Assembly (NCBI GenBank): GCA_030142905.1
Contig: JASJOG010000055.1
Span: forward strand, 169,501 to 233,500
From: Heliopora coerulea
Taxonomy: Eukaryota; Cnidaria; Anthozoa; Scleralcyonacea; Helioporidae
Length of the DNA: 64,000 nucleotides
Direction of reading: 5' to 3'
Of the stretch, positions 1 through 10,393 are shown piece after piece. The stretch's first letter is position 1, and each line of letters opens with the position of its first letter. The translations under genes and the position numbers were made by a program. The notes under the pieces were generated by a model. The model did no database searches. It was given only the letters and a program-made list of their open reading frames with translations, and was not told the DNA's origin.

Positions 1-331
1 GTCTGACATCTTTAAACATTCCTGGCCAATAATACCTAGTTCGTATCTTATCGTAGGGTTTTTGCAAACCGAGATGGCCCCCGGTGGGATCATCATGTAA
101 TGATTTCAAAATATCAAAACGTAAGGCTGATGGAACTGTCAACTGGAATTTTGTCGCATGTCGACTTCGGCCAGTTGGACTCCAAAGATGGTGAAGTAAT
201 CCGTGTGTATCAATAAAATACTGATCATAAGTGTTATAAATATTTCGGGCAAGTTGCACATCGGAAGGTAGCGATTTTGTTTGAAGATAATCAATAATAG
301 GTGCTAGATCAGAATCCTTATGCTGCATCTC
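1..331 (-). pseudogene. gypsy integrase N-terminal zinc-binding region (cut by window edge)
   Basis: The minus-strand frame following RNase H is open to the window edge. It shows the usual gypsy linker and the start of the integrase zinc domain: a paired-histidine segment (LHDDPTGGHLG) followed by KIRTRYYWPGM. This domain binds the viral DNA ends in the integration complex. The matching CxxC pair and the DDE core would lie left of position 1. A TGA near 330 separates this stretch from the RNase H ORF in the same frame, so it is probably one mutated reading frame rather than a new gene. Confidence 0.8.
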
Positions 332-850
332 TCAAACATGATCAGTTTGTAGGGTGGTAGAACTCAAGACAGCGAGCGTAGGTGAATTTACACAACGAGA
401 TAATGCATCAGCATTTCTGTTTGCTGTACCGGGACAATATTTAATCTCAAAATCAAATTGTTGGATAAACAACGACCAGCGAGCTAGTCTTCCAGTGAGA
501 TCTTTAACGTTCATTAACCATTCAAGGGCATGATGGTCTGTGTGTACAATAAAATGTTTCCCATACAGATATGATTGAAATTTCCTAATACCTTCAACAA
601 CAGCTAGAGCTTCGCGTTCTGTTGCTGAGTAATTGCATTCTGCTGAATTCAAATTACGACCGGCATAAGCAATGACGACTTTGCAATTATTTTGAATTTG
701 GCCTAAAGTCATGCCGATGGCCTCCAAACTCGCATCAACAAATAATTGGAATGATTGGGAAAAATCCGGAAATGCTAAGATAGGTGCTGATGTGAGAGCA
801 GTTTTCAGTGTGTCAAAGGCATTTTGACATTCGGAAGTCCATAAAAATCG
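332..850 (-). pseudogene. gypsy RNase H domain
   Basis: The frame continues from about 850 to 332. It holds the RNase H signature of gypsy pol: FVDAS near 745, TEREALAVVEGI, VHTDHHALEWL and NADALSR, so the four acidic catalytic positions (D, E, D, D) are all present. This domain degrades the RNA strand during reverse transcription. A one-base frame change near 850 separates it from the RT ORF upstream, and a stop at about 330 separates it from integrase; in a live element all three form one polyprotein. Confidence 0.85.
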
Positions 851-851
851 G

Positions 852-1560
852 TTATCTTTTCGTAAGTAACATTGTTAGGGGTGAAGCTATTTTGGCAAAG
901 TCTTTGATAAAATGCCTGTAATAGTTAGCTAGGCCTAAAAAACTGCGAATGTCCTTAACAGTCCTAGGAGTTGGAAAGTCTTTGACTGCACTGATTTTCT
1001 CTGAATCGGGTTTAATACCAGATTGCCAAACAATGTGTCCTAAGTACGTTACTTGGGATTGTACGAAAGAACACTTGGATGGTTTAAGTTTAATGTTGGT
1101 GTCCCGAAGATGATTAAATACTAAATCGAGGTGCAATAGGTGTTCCTTAAAGGTTTTAGAAAAGACAATGATGTCATCGATGTAGATAAGGCATATTTTC
1201 CAATTTAAACCATGCAAAATACCTTCCATAAGGTGCTGAAACATTGAGGGAGCATTACATAAGCCAAATGGCAGCACTTTGAATTGATATAATCCATCAT
1301 AGGTGGTGAATGCCGTATGTTCTTTTGACTGATCATCTAACTCTACTTGCCAATATCCGCTCATTAAATCCATTGTTGAGAAATAGTGAGTACCACTTAG
1401 CATATTGAGGGTGTCGTCAATTCGAGGAATCGGATAGCTATCTTTCTTTGTAATGGCATTTAATTTATGATAATCGACCTAAAATCAAGTGGAACTGTCT
1501 TTTTTCTTAACTAGAACGACAGGAGATGCCCAAGGGCTATTTGATGGTTCAATAATATTG
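852..1560 (-). pseudogene. gypsy reverse transcriptase domain
   Basis: RT fingers and palm are readable on the minus strand. The region near 1500-1550 encodes SPWASPVVLVKKKDSS; after two stops near 1480 the frame continues with VDYHKLNAITKKDSYPIPRI and the 852-1403 ORF with LPFGLCNAPSMFQ and the catalytic YIDD box (YIDDIIVFS). The catalytic aspartates are intact, so inactivation is by the stops and the frame change near 850. The stretch that normally joins the protease linker to the RT start seems shortened near 1555-1570. Confidence 0.88.
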
Positions 1561-2640
1561 GAGTCCAGGTCGTTGGCGAATGGGAGGGGTAGCATCAGTT
1601 GTGATATGGTGTTGAACAACAGAAGTGCGACCTAAGTCATTGGGACCTTGGGAGAAGATATCTGAATTGTTTTGCAGGAGTATCTTCAATTGTACTGACT
1701 GCTGGGGAGTTAGATGATTTGGAAGTCGATAAGTAAAATTATCTTCAGGGTGGTTGTCATTTTCGGTTTGAACAAGGTTTGAAAAGGGTTGAGGATCAGG
1801 CGTTGGTGAAGAATGTGATAGAGATACAACATTTGCGACTACGTCTTTTTGAGGCAGGAAGATACCCAATTTTGTATGACGATAGATTTTAATTGGACGT
1901 TGAGTGGGATTTATTAGCCGAAAAGGGACAAGGCTCGAGGGTGATATTGACACAATTGCTGATGCACCGCAAAGGTTGTAACAAGGTTGTAATTGGGTGC
2001 TGGGCTTGATCAGGCCAGTGGTTTCGGCTAAATGATATTCCCGAAGTGTGGCTGGAATAACAAAAGTGTCGGCAGCATGAACAAAGATATCCGGAGTAGA
2101 CAGATCCAATTGTTGAGTTGGAAATGGTAATTCGTCTGTAGCCATAGTGTCAACAAGTGAGGAAGTATTTGATGTTGAAGATTTGGTATTAGCAAATGGA
2201 ATCATATTATTGTAAGTAATTTGTAAGTACCATGACTTAAAGTCAATGATGCAATTGAACTTGTCTAGAAAGTCTTTACCCAAAATAGCAGCATAATGCA
2301 GTCAAGGGACGATATAAGTTTTGAAGGAGTACACACAATTGCCTAAGGTAAATTTAAGGTTTCGTGCGCCTTTTCCTTGAACGACCTCCCTACTTCCTGT
2401 TTGGACAGACGAATACTTTCTTTGTTTTAGGGTATCTGACTTGCGAGATAATTTATTCTAAAGGTCAAGGTTAATAGCTGTAAGAGCTGCACCAGTGTCA
2501 ATCAAAATATTAGTTTGAATTCCTTCGATTGTACCTGGGATTTTGAGATAGTAGCTTTCCCACAAATCTGGTATGCAAACATGACTAGGTGGTGGGATTT
2601 TTGGTGACTTGTTTTTTCGAAAATGAGCAAATAGAAATTG
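1549..2640 (-). pseudogene. gypsy aspartic protease and protease-RT linker
   Basis: The retroviral-type protease motif ILIDTGAALTA is encoded near 2484-2520, and the C-terminal protease signature GKDFLDKFNCIIDF near 2240-2283 begins the long ORF 1549-2283. The rest of that ORF is the typical linker with FRLINPTQRPIKIYRHTKLG and DIFSQGPNDLGRTSVVQHHI before RT. The protease processes the Gag-Pol polyprotein. The protease itself is broken between 2284 and 2480, where the frame is not open. Upstream (2640-2815) lies the residual gag-pro junction next to the Penelope insertion. Confidence 0.78.
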
Positions 2641-2814
2641 TGGTATCTGGTTGGAAAAACCTAGAGGTTGCTGACCGTCGTGACTATGTCAATTAATAAT
2701 ATGAAGTGGAGGGGGTGGGAGAGCAGGAAAAACGAGAATCACGTGAATAATTTTGCTAAGAAAAATTTGGACGATTGTGTGGATTTTGATGGTATCTTGG
2801 TTGATAGCCAAGAG

Positions 2815-3499
2815 GTGACATGTTTGAGGAAGTTGATCATCCAGGTTAGTGTAGTCTTGAGAAAGACTGTTGGTTGAAGTGACTGATGTTTCGACAGCCT
2901 TAGCGGCGGTCATCTTCAGAGTCAAAAGGAGAGTAAAGGTCAGGTTCGCCTGTATTTGTATCTGGCTCGTCTGTGATAAGTGGGCAGTCGTATTAGTCAT
3001 GGAGGTGTGATATTTGGCGAGAAGCAATGGATGTGGTTGTGTCGGCGTTAATTATCAGTTTGTCGAAGTGTAAGTCTATTGGCTGCTCGCACGTTTGACT
3101 TTGTGAATTAGTCGTTTGTAAGGTCCCGGTAATTGTTGTGATCGGTTTAATGGATTTTGTTCTAAGTTCGTATACCAGCTTTCTAGTGTGAGTCGCTGTT
3201 TGTAGTTGGTGCTGTACGTAATGCATTTTGCCGAATCCCAGTCAATGTTGTGTTTGGTTTGTCGGTGGTGTTCGGCAATGTGGTTGGTTTTGTCTCCGTT
3301 TTTTGTCACTCGTTTGTGTTCTGTTAGTCGTATATTTAAGTTTCTGCTAGTCTCACCTATATAAGTGGCTTGGCAGTCGGAGCAATTAATTTTGTAAATT
3401 GCACCTTGTCTTTCGTGCGGTTGTTCTCTGTCCTTAACGTTAGTCAGTACATGTCGTAAAGTTGTGATGGGTTTTGTGCACTACTCGTATGTTGTATGG
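2815..3499 (-). repeat. Penelope pseudo-LTR, downstream copy
   Basis: This is a direct repeat of 5475-6150 with only scattered differences. It holds the end of the RT reading frame, the GIY-YIG coding segment and the 3' region with the hammerhead-like motif. Relative to the other copy it has one extra T in the run at 3471-3475 (gggtttt against gggttt), which shifts the frame, and CpG to TpG changes (for example at 2886). Confidence 0.85.
2881..2923 (-). ncRNA. hammerhead-ribozyme-like motif, downstream Penelope repeat
   Basis: On the minus strand the order is CTGAAGA, then a short stem GAC-GCC / GGC-GUC around a GCUAA loop, then GAAAC and AUC. That is the layout of the hammerhead core (CUGANGA, stem II, GAAA, NUH). 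Penelope-like elements are known to carry such ribozymes in their pseudo-LTRs. An extra U before stem II makes the fit imperfect, and the cleavage triplet is AUC here rather than GUC. Confidence 0.35.
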
Positions 3500-5314
3500 T
3501 CGTAAGATACGCGAGATAATCTCAGACGTACCTTTTATGTAGGGTATTGTTGCTGTAGTTGTTGTCGGACTGTTTTTGTCGTGTTCATTGTCTTTGTAAG
3601 TGTTAAGTTTGATGAAGTCAGAGTTATAGCAGTTTTTGTGGAAAACGCATTGTAGGTAGTCATTTTCTTGGCGTAGAGCATCGGGTGAGTTACAAATGAG
3701 TTGTGCGCATCTCGTCAATGTTTTGATGGTGGTAGCTTTGTGTGAGGTTGGATTGTACGATGATTGGTCAAGTAGTCTGTCAGTATGCGTTGGTTTCCTG
3801 TAGACAGTGGTCTGTAGTTTGTTATTGTCACGACTTACCAAACAGTCAAGGAACGGAAAAGCTCCGTCTTCTTCAATCTCTTTGGTAAATTGTATGTGAC
3901 TGTTCTGTTCGTTAATGTGTTTGTGAAACTCGTCAATCTCGTCTTCGGGTAGTGCAGTAATCGTGTCTTCAACGTAACAAAACCAAAAAGGTAACATGTG
4001 TTTGTAAGTTGCAAGAGCTCGTTCCTCTATGGATTGCATTACAATTTCAGCAACCACAACAGAAACGGGTGAGCCCATTGCCATGCCATGTAACTGTTTG
4101 TAGTGTTTACCGTTGTATTGAAAGTAAGTTGATGTGAGACAAAGTTCCAGTAGTTCCACGATGTCCCCTGTAGGTAAAGGAAGTGCGTCAGTAAATTCGT
4201 TGATGGCAGTTTTGGTGCATTCTAGCACCAGTTGAAGCGGAATACTGGTAAACAGTGATTTCACGTCAAAAGACACTAGCTTGTGGTTGTGTGGTATTTG
4301 TACTGTTTTGAAATTGTTGGTGAAGTTTTCAGTCGATCGTAGTCTATGTTGTGACTTGTTGGTTAGTGGTTGCAGTATGGTTGTTAAGTATTTGGAAAGT
4401 TCGTAAGTAGGCGACCCACAGAACGAAACTATAGGTCACATGGGTATTTGTGGCTTGTGAAGTTTCGGTAGTCCGTACAGCTTTGGTGATCGCGGTACCG
4501 AACATCTGAGTCGATAGTAGGTTTGTTGAGTGATCGTGTTAGTTTTTCTCATTGAGAAAATTTTGTTGTGAAGTTTTCGTTGAAGTGATGGTGCAGGGTC
4601 TCGTTTAAGTAGTTCGTAGGTTTGTTTGTCGTTAACTAGTTCGTCCATTTTGTTGTTAACTAGTTCGTCCATTTTGTTGTAGTAATCGGTCTTGTCCATA
4701 ACAACAGTAACGCGTCCTTTGTCTGCTGGTTGCATGACAATGTTTTCGTCATGTTTTAGTCGTTTGAGTGCTTGTTTTTCGACTGTCGTCAAGTTAGTAT
4801 CACGTATAGAGGCCGATTGTACAGTGGAGGCGACTCTACTCCTGATCTCATCTTTTGTTGCCTCTGCCAAATCTCTTTGAGAAGCTAAGACAGCCTCGAC
4901 ACTCGATATAATCGCCTCAGTCGGTATATGTTTGGGTGTTATAGAGTGTTTTAGTCCGTAGGATAGTAATCGAGTTTCAGTTTCGTCTAAAGGGCGTGAG
5001 GAAATATTCTTGACCCAGTTATCGTCATGCTTTTGTCGTTTACGTGTTCTGCTGCGTTGTAATCGTTCAAGTTTCTGTTGGTATTTCGCTCGATATTTTG
5101 TTTCGTTTTTGAGAGCTCGTTTGTCAGCAATGGTTTGTATAGTAGAAAGTAAGTCAGCACTTACGTTTGTTGGTATCAGTTGTCTCAGCTTGTCCAGTCT
5201 TCGTTGCTGTTGGTTTTTGTAGAAGTTGAGTCGTCTGTGGCAGTCGTTAATCCGCGCTCGGATCAGTCGTCTGCTGGTGGAGTTGACGATCTGAATAGCC
5301 ATTTGTGTGTTCAA
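3076..5314 (-). pseudogene. Penelope-like reverse transcriptase with GIY-YIG endonuclease
   Basis: The N-terminal part (5314-4436) is basic and coiled and ends with SPKLYGLPKLHKP. A single in-frame TGA at about 4436 follows, then the RT palm with FDVKSLFTSIP (motif A), GMAMGSPVS and the motif C position. Motif C reads YVED where the family has YVDD, so a catalytic aspartate is changed. At about 3473 a one-base insertion shifts the frame away from the GIY-YIG domain, which continues with TYIGETSRNLNIRL and the conserved WDSAK and LTLESWYT. The RT-GIY-YIG fusion primes reverse transcription at nicked DNA. The copy is dead three ways. Confidence 0.85.
4634..4683 (-). repeat. 24-bp tandem duplication in the Penelope coding region
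   Basis: The 24-bp unit encoding KMDELVNN/KMDELVND is present twice in direct tandem. It keeps the reading frame. It looks like a recent replication slip and would serve as a copy-specific marker. Confidence 0.7.
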
Positions 5315-5474
5315 CAGGGACTTAATTCTAAGTCCTGCGGGAACGAGACCAAAATCCTTGCAGCGGTGGTTGAACCAGAGTTGTTGGCGAGTATGTCTGT
5401 AGTCGTTGGCAAGCTGTTCGCTCTGTTGTCCAAATGATCGTAATAAAGTAAATGGTTTGAACCTGGGAGAATCG

Positions 5475-6150
5475 TGACATGTTTGAGGAAGTTGATCATC
5501 CAGGTTAGTGTAGTCTTGAGAAAGACTGTTGGTTGAAGTGACTGACGTTTCGACAGCCTTAGCGGAGTCATCTTCAGAGTCAAAAGGAGAGTAAAGGTCA
5601 GGTTCGCCTGTATTTGTATCTGGCTCGTCCGTGATAAGTGGGCGGTCGTATTAGTCATGGAGGTGTGATATTTGGCGAGAAGCAATGGGTGTGGTTGTGT
5701 AGGCGTTAATTATCAGTTTGTCGAAGTGTAAGTCTATTGGCTGCTCGCACGTTTGACTTTGTGAATTAGTCGTTTGTAAGGTCCCGGTAATTGTTGTGAT
5801 CTGTTTAATGGATTTTGTTCTAAGTTCGTATACCAGCTTTCTAGTGTGAGTCGCTGTTTGTAGTTGGTGCTGTATGTAATGCATTTTGCCGAATCCCAGT
5901 CAATGTTGTGTTTGGTTTGTCGGTGGTGTTCGGCAATGTGGTTGGTTTTGTCTCCGTTTTTTGTCGCTCGTTTGTGTTCTGTTAGTCGTATATTTAAGTT
6001 TCTGCTAGTCTCACCTATATAAGTGGCTTGGCAGTCGGAGCAATTAATTTTGTAAATTGCACCTTGTCTTTCGTGCGGTTGTTCTCTGTCCTTAATGTTA
6101 GTCAGTACATGTCGTAAAGTTGTGATGGGTTTGTGCACTACTCGCATGTT
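5475..6150 (-). repeat. Penelope pseudo-LTR, upstream copy with GIY-YIG fragment
   Basis: This is the direct repeat of 2815-3499. Here the frame through the GIY-YIG domain (5734 to about 6150) is open, with IYKINCSDCQATYIGETSRN and LTLESWYTNLEQNP, and lacks the extra T that breaks the other copy. The repeat stops at 6150, where gypsy gag sequence begins. An open frame crosses that junction by chance. Confidence 0.82.
5539..5581 (-). ncRNA. hammerhead-ribozyme-like motif, upstream Penelope repeat
   Basis: It has the same layout as the motif at 2881-2923, but with the standard GUC cleavage triplet after GAAAC. The stem around GCUAA is slightly shorter here because two bases are missing relative to the other copy. 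I infer a ribozyme from family knowledge (Penelope-like elements) and by-eye pairing only. Confidence 0.35.
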
Positions 6151-7065
6151 GTATGAAAGTTTGCTTTCGAAGGATTGAAACTTGGACGGGAGGAGAAATT
6201 TTGCTGATATCGAAACGTATCTGGAGGTGGTAGGGGTGAGGAATTTTGATGATATGAATTGGTGTGACAGCAACCGGAGTAGTGGCCCACTTTATGGCAT
6301 AGATTACAGATTGGGTGCCCATCGGTAGTGTGACTATTCCTAAAACTAGGTCTTGATTGGTTTGCTGGCAGAGGAGGTGGGGACGGCTGCTTAAATTCAT
6401 TCTGTAAGGCTCGAATTTGGTCTTGCAGGTCCAAAATATCTTGTTTAGTTGCAATCGGTTGGCTTTGTTGTTGTCAAACGGAATTTTGTTCTGTCAAATG
6501 AGAATCTCGCGTCGCAGCACCCTAACTCGTCAATTGTAGTAATAATGACCAAAGATTATTGAATTGATTTTAATGGGTCTTTCAGACGCGCAGCATGCAT
6601 TGCTTCTGAATAAGAGGCTGGTAGTTGCAGTATAACATGTTCTTTGAGATCTGGTCTAAGGCCTTGCATAAAGCACTGCATCGTTTCTGCATCAGACAGC
6701 TGCAACCGTTGTGTGCGCGCGTCGATGTCATCTATATACTTTTCTAAAGGTTCTAGAGGACCCTGTGTACGTGTATTCAGTTCCTGACGTTGGAGGAAAT
6801 CTTGGTATGGGAATGTGAAGGCATCTCTTAGTGCCTGTTGTAAATGTTGCAAATCAGCACGAACTTCGGCAGGTTGTCGTAGACAAAACCGTCTTGCATT
6901 TCCCTGAAGAAACATCATAAAGCCACCTAAGCATTGTTCATCGGTCCAGCGATTGAAAGTGGCGTAGTTTTCAAACAACTCAAGCCATTCCTCTATGTCC
7001 TCTGAAGGGGAGCCCCGAAATGTTAGAGGCTGAATACCACCCGTTCTCGGAGGTGCAGCAAGCAT
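6138..7065 (-). pseudogene. gypsy Gag: capsid domain and zinc knuckle
   Basis: ORF 7065-6556 is a gypsy-type Gag capsid region (GNARRFCLRQPAE, LRDAFTFPYQDFLQRQEL, MQCFMQGLRPDLKEHVI). It is followed after a break by 6434-6150, which holds a zinc knuckle CNLCHKVGHYSGCC. Gag packages the RNA in virus-like particles. The break between the two parts (6556-6440) contains stops. The 3' part ends at the Penelope insertion at 6150. ORF 7383-7108 (starting MSDSKDIPE) directly upstream is probably the Gag N-terminus in a shifted frame. Confidence 0.82.
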
Positions 7066-7107
7066 GTGGCGATCGTGTTCAGTCTACCAGAGTGCATTTC
7101 AAGTAGT

Positions 7108-7383
7108 TCAATCAAGGGCGGAGGAAGTTGGGGTTCCTCGTTTTCCATCACCAGACCCAAGAGAAAGTAAGGAAACTGTTTCGAGATGAGATGAAACAGA
7201 CAAGGAGGAGTCAGATGGAGTTGGAGAAGGTAATTGCCTACCCCCGAGAGTGCACTGCCAAGTGCACCAGTTACCGTCAGTATCAGTGGGCTGCTGTGAA
7301 AGCCTGCTCCTAGTGCATGTGGCTATTTGCTCTTCAGTTTCTGGGATGTCTTTCGAATCGCTCATTAACCAAATGATACCCAA
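7108..7383 (-). pseudogene. probable Gag N-terminal segment
   Basis: The 91-aa minus ORF lies just upstream of the Gag capsid ORF (start 7065). It is polar, without recognisable domains, and internal MSDSKDIPETEEQ looks like a natural start. Its position between leader and capsid suggests the Gag N-terminus separated by a frameshift near 7080-7110, but I cannot show homology. Confidence 0.4.
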
Positions 7384-7546
7384 TTTAACAGAGCCCTAAC
7401 ATAAAACTTTAACTCAACAACTAAATACAGAACTTATGATTCAAAAAGCCAGTTCAAAAAAAAAAGGGATCGTCTTCAGCAGATTCGAGTGCCAGCTCCA
7501 CTCCAGCAGGTAGAGTGTGTGGGTCGAAGGTTGGGGCTTTGAATGG

Positions 7547-7945
7547 TCAGTAGTCGTCCCAGTTAGGTCTTTGATAGACTTCGTGTTTCCTTAGTTGACG
7601 ATGGCTCTGGGAGGGCTGTGGACTTTGGCATTGTTGCTGGGATGGAGGTTGCTGTGTGTTTTGATGTATGCTTTGGCTGAGATGGTGATATAGGCTTTGT
7701 GTTTGTTGTGGTGGAGGCATTGGAGGATTGAGTGCCCAACAGCGTGTCTTTTGATCTTCTTCCTTTGACTTACACGGGCAGTGGTGGCCGTGTTCAGGGT
7801 GAACAAGGAGCGCGTAGCAGAGTGAGCACTCATAACAAACTACCCAATATCGTTGCAGTGGTGGTGCTGGTGGGTGGTAAATATGGTTATTGGACATTCG
7901 TCCGTTGATGATCCGTAGCATGGATCCTCCACCAGTGTTAAACAA
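7547..7945 (-). CDS. Cys/His-rich leader ORF of the gypsy element (hypothetical)
   Basis: This 132-aa open frame lies between the probable LTR end (about 7943) and gag. Residues about 36-60 hold two close cysteine pairs and histidines (CYECSLCY, then HPEHGHHCPCK), which could bind zinc. The C-terminal half is rich in Gln, Pro and Ser. I do not recognise it. It may be an accessory ORF, a displaced Gag N-terminus, or a chance frame; the Cys/His cluster is the only argument for function. Confidence 0.35.
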   Translation of the reverse strand: MFNTGGGSMLRIINGRMSNNHIYHPPAPPLQRYWVVCYECSLCYALLVHPEHGHHCPCKSKEEDQKTRCWALNPPMPPPQQTQSLYHHLSQSIHQNTQQPPSQQQCQSPQPSQSHRQLRKHEVYQRPNWDDY

Positions 7946-8320
7946 CAGGTGTTTAGCTCAGTAGAGTCACGCTTTAGGCGAGGTAGTGGGATCTTTATTG
8001 GATCACAAACAAAATATAATAACTAATAGTTTGGAAATGTTCAATTACTGTTCAGTTTGCTAGTAGTTCTCTCAAGTGTAAATTCTCTTCCACTGGCTTC
8101 TCAGCTCTGCTTTATCTGCTCTATTGTTGTCTGCTCTGCTCTGTGGACTCCCCTTTTTTGCTCTCTCTGTTGTGAAAGGAGCATCTCTTTTTATGCTTTT
8201 GGTGGGCAGTTTTGGTTGACAGTGAGTGACATCAGACGTTGACCAATCAGATAGATTCTGACCAAGTCTCTCCCTCTGCTGGGCGAAAGCATTGTTTGGT
8301 ATGCAACGTAATCAACAAGG
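7943..8320 (-). repeat. probable 5' LTR of the gypsy element
   Basis: On the minus strand the segment can start with TG at about 8320 and end with CA at about 7943, followed after one base by TGG, the usual start of a tRNA primer site. It contains a polyadenylation signal AATAAA (reverse complement at about 7992-7997) and a T-rich TATA-like stretch near 8190. The partner LTR is outside the window, so the edges are estimates. Confidence 0.45.
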
Positions 8321-8769
8321 ATGTTTGAAAAAGATTTTCTAGCACTAAATTAATATAGTTCTTCGTAAAATTATAATGGTAAAATCAGAATATACCAATT
8401 CTTATCTCAGTTTCACATCATATTTCGAGTTCAAATCTAATCTGAATAGGATTACATCATATCTGGAATTCAGCAAGGTGTTCAATCAATGTAGGTGGGA
8501 CTAACACAAACCAGAGTAAGAATTTAACAATACCAACTTGTACCTTGACCTTACATTCGATAACATCAACAGAAACCTTTTAAGCCAGCTCAGTAACTGA
8601 CAATTCCAAGAGGACTAATTATGGTGCTGGTTACAAAAAATAAGATAACAACTTCACATGTCTAAAACTAGACAAAACTCAAACAAACATTACAACTTTT
8701 GTGATACGATCATCTACCTATTCATAGCAGCTATTTTCACAATAGATTAGGTTGATGTTTTATACATTC
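8321..8769. other. AT-rich spacer, nothing recognised
   Basis: This lies between the probable gypsy LTR and the Helitron remnant. No long ORF, RNA gene or clear repeat is visible. It may include the eroded 3' part of the Helitron or flanking host DNA. Confidence 0.4.
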
Positions 8770-10393
8770 CATTTAATTCATAATAAATTGCAGGCCACCA
8801 GGTTACCCAATGGAATGCATGTTTCATAACAGTAGTGATGTAAGCTCGTAAATTTAATGCAAAGTTGGCAGCAGGATGTTTTAGGTGATGGATGCGACGT
8901 CCATCCTTTATTTCAAAAAACGAGTCTTCATCTTGAAGGTTTAGACAATGAGAATGTCTATCTGAACTCTGTAGTTTGTGAACTAGGTAAGCAAGTTCTG
9001 GGTTGGATCTGGGTATATCTGCTCGAATAAATTGGTGTTGTGCTTTAGTGAGGTCATGAAGCCAAATTAATAAATGAAGGTGGACAGTTCCCCTTTGCTG
9101 AAATTCAAAGCGGTAGAAGTAAGTCTTAACATTTTTGTGTCCTCGAATTCTGTTGTATGAGAATATATGATTGCTCCATCTGTTGTCATTGCTACCACAG
9201 AGATAACCCCGTACTATTTGTTCTAAAGTATGTGCGATGTGTTGTGTTTCAAAGGCTGCAAGTTCTGTTGGTCCACATCCTGTTTAGTTCCGAATGTCAT
9301 CCAACCATTCAGGGAACGGAAAGGTCCATTCAAAAAGACTGATAGTCATGAAAATGTCTGGTAAGCCGAATTGTGCTACAGCATCAAGTAAGGAACGGTG
9401 TTGCCATTGCCAATAAGTTGAAGAGAAAGGTTTTGTATCCAAAGCTTATGCAGGTGAGCAATTCAAAAGTCGACTGGTGTTGATTGCACCACTGACGACT
9501 TTATACATACAACGGTCATAATGAAATTGCAAAAGGTCAAAGTGAAGTGCATAATGTGGAATTTCACTGTAAACTTTGGAATAGAAAGAAATTTTGGCAC
9601 TTTGCCGAGTAGTTTTACCACATATCATACTCTCACACCAGTCTGTATACGGGTAAAGATTTGACCACAACGCACATTTAATACCTTTTGTTTTCTCAAA
9701 ATCAAACGGGTTTAACAGAGTGGAATTTTCAAGTAGTTCTTCACGTAATGAGACAAAACGAGAATAAGAGGATTCTTCTGAATTCATGAGGTACTGATAT
9801 GCATGTAAACATTTTAGGCTATCAGAATCATTGACTATTGATTGAATTTTTTGTGCAATAGGTATATTGCAAGTTCTTAAAGCGATCATTGCAGTTTTTA
9901 CCCCGTAACCACGTGACTGACGTTCATAAACACCACAATCCAAGTCAAATGGACGTAGCATTCGTATATTTTCCTTCGTTAACTGTCTTAGTGGTTCCGG
10001 AATTGAATTAAAATGAGGGACAACATAACGATTAGTGGAGCACACACGATCTCATGTAGATTTGACAGGTTTTTTTTTCATGAAATTAGGTTGTAATTTC
10101 TGATAAACTATAGAATTACATTTGGGACAATGTGTTGAGGAATTCTTGCACCAGAAAAGAAGTGCATGAGATATATCATTTACAGCATTATATCCAGCTG
10201 CAGTAGTCACAGATGGTTTAATGTTCCAGTTGCGAGTAAAAGTTTGCAGACGTTTCTCCTCTCTTTCAGATCTTACTGTTAGTTCATTTTGATATTGTAA
10301 AATTTTCCCAGGAGAATCTGGATCTTTCAAAACAAAATGTGTAGTTCTAAGTGTGTTATTATAATGGGGTTGTGAAGAAGCACTTCCAGACAT
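8770..10393 (-). pseudogene. Helitron-type Rep (HUH endonuclease) gene remnant
   Basis: One minus-strand frame runs through this region with three stops (about 10049, 9445 and 9290). It begins with a cysteine-pair segment (HCPKCNSIVYQKL), continues through the 199-aa ORF 10045-9446, then LDAVAQFGLPDIFMTIS and the HUH motif in RFEFQQRGTVHLHLLIWL near 9090. In Helitrons this HUH domain nicks DNA for rolling-circle transposition. No helicase domain follows within the window, so the element is partial. At least one stop (about 10049) looks like a CGA to TGA change. A related Rep-bearing family other than classical Helitron is possible. Confidence 0.68.

Larger units (their letters stand above)
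2815..6150 (-). mobile_element. Penelope-like retroelement inserted in the gypsy element
   Basis: The minus strand carries a Penelope-type reverse transcriptase followed by a GIY-YIG endonuclease. The GIY-YIG/3' region occurs twice as direct repeats, 2815-3499 and 5475-6150. Such pseudo-LTR direct repeats are a known feature of Penelope-like elements. The element lies between gag (right) and protease (left) of the gypsy copy, so it is nested and younger than that insertion. The right repeat is truncated at 6150, where gag resumes. I found no clear target-site duplication. Confidence 0.85.
1..8320 (-). mobile_element. Ty3/gypsy LTR retrotransposon, interrupted, left end outside window
   Basis: Read on the minus strand the order is probable 5' LTR (about 8320-7943), leader ORF, gag with zinc knuckle, protease, RT, RNase H and the start of integrase at the window edge. 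This is the Ty3/gypsy (Metaviridae) order, with integrase after RNase H. A Penelope-like element (2815-6150) lies between gag and protease. Several in-frame stops and frameshifts break pol, so the copy is dead. The 3' LTR lies beyond position 1. Family assignment rests on motifs read by eye. Confidence 0.88.

Noticed and set aside
8057..8242. 61-aa hydrophobic plus-strand ORF
   Set aside because: It lies antisense within the probable LTR and its hydrophobicity follows from a pyrimidine-rich tract.
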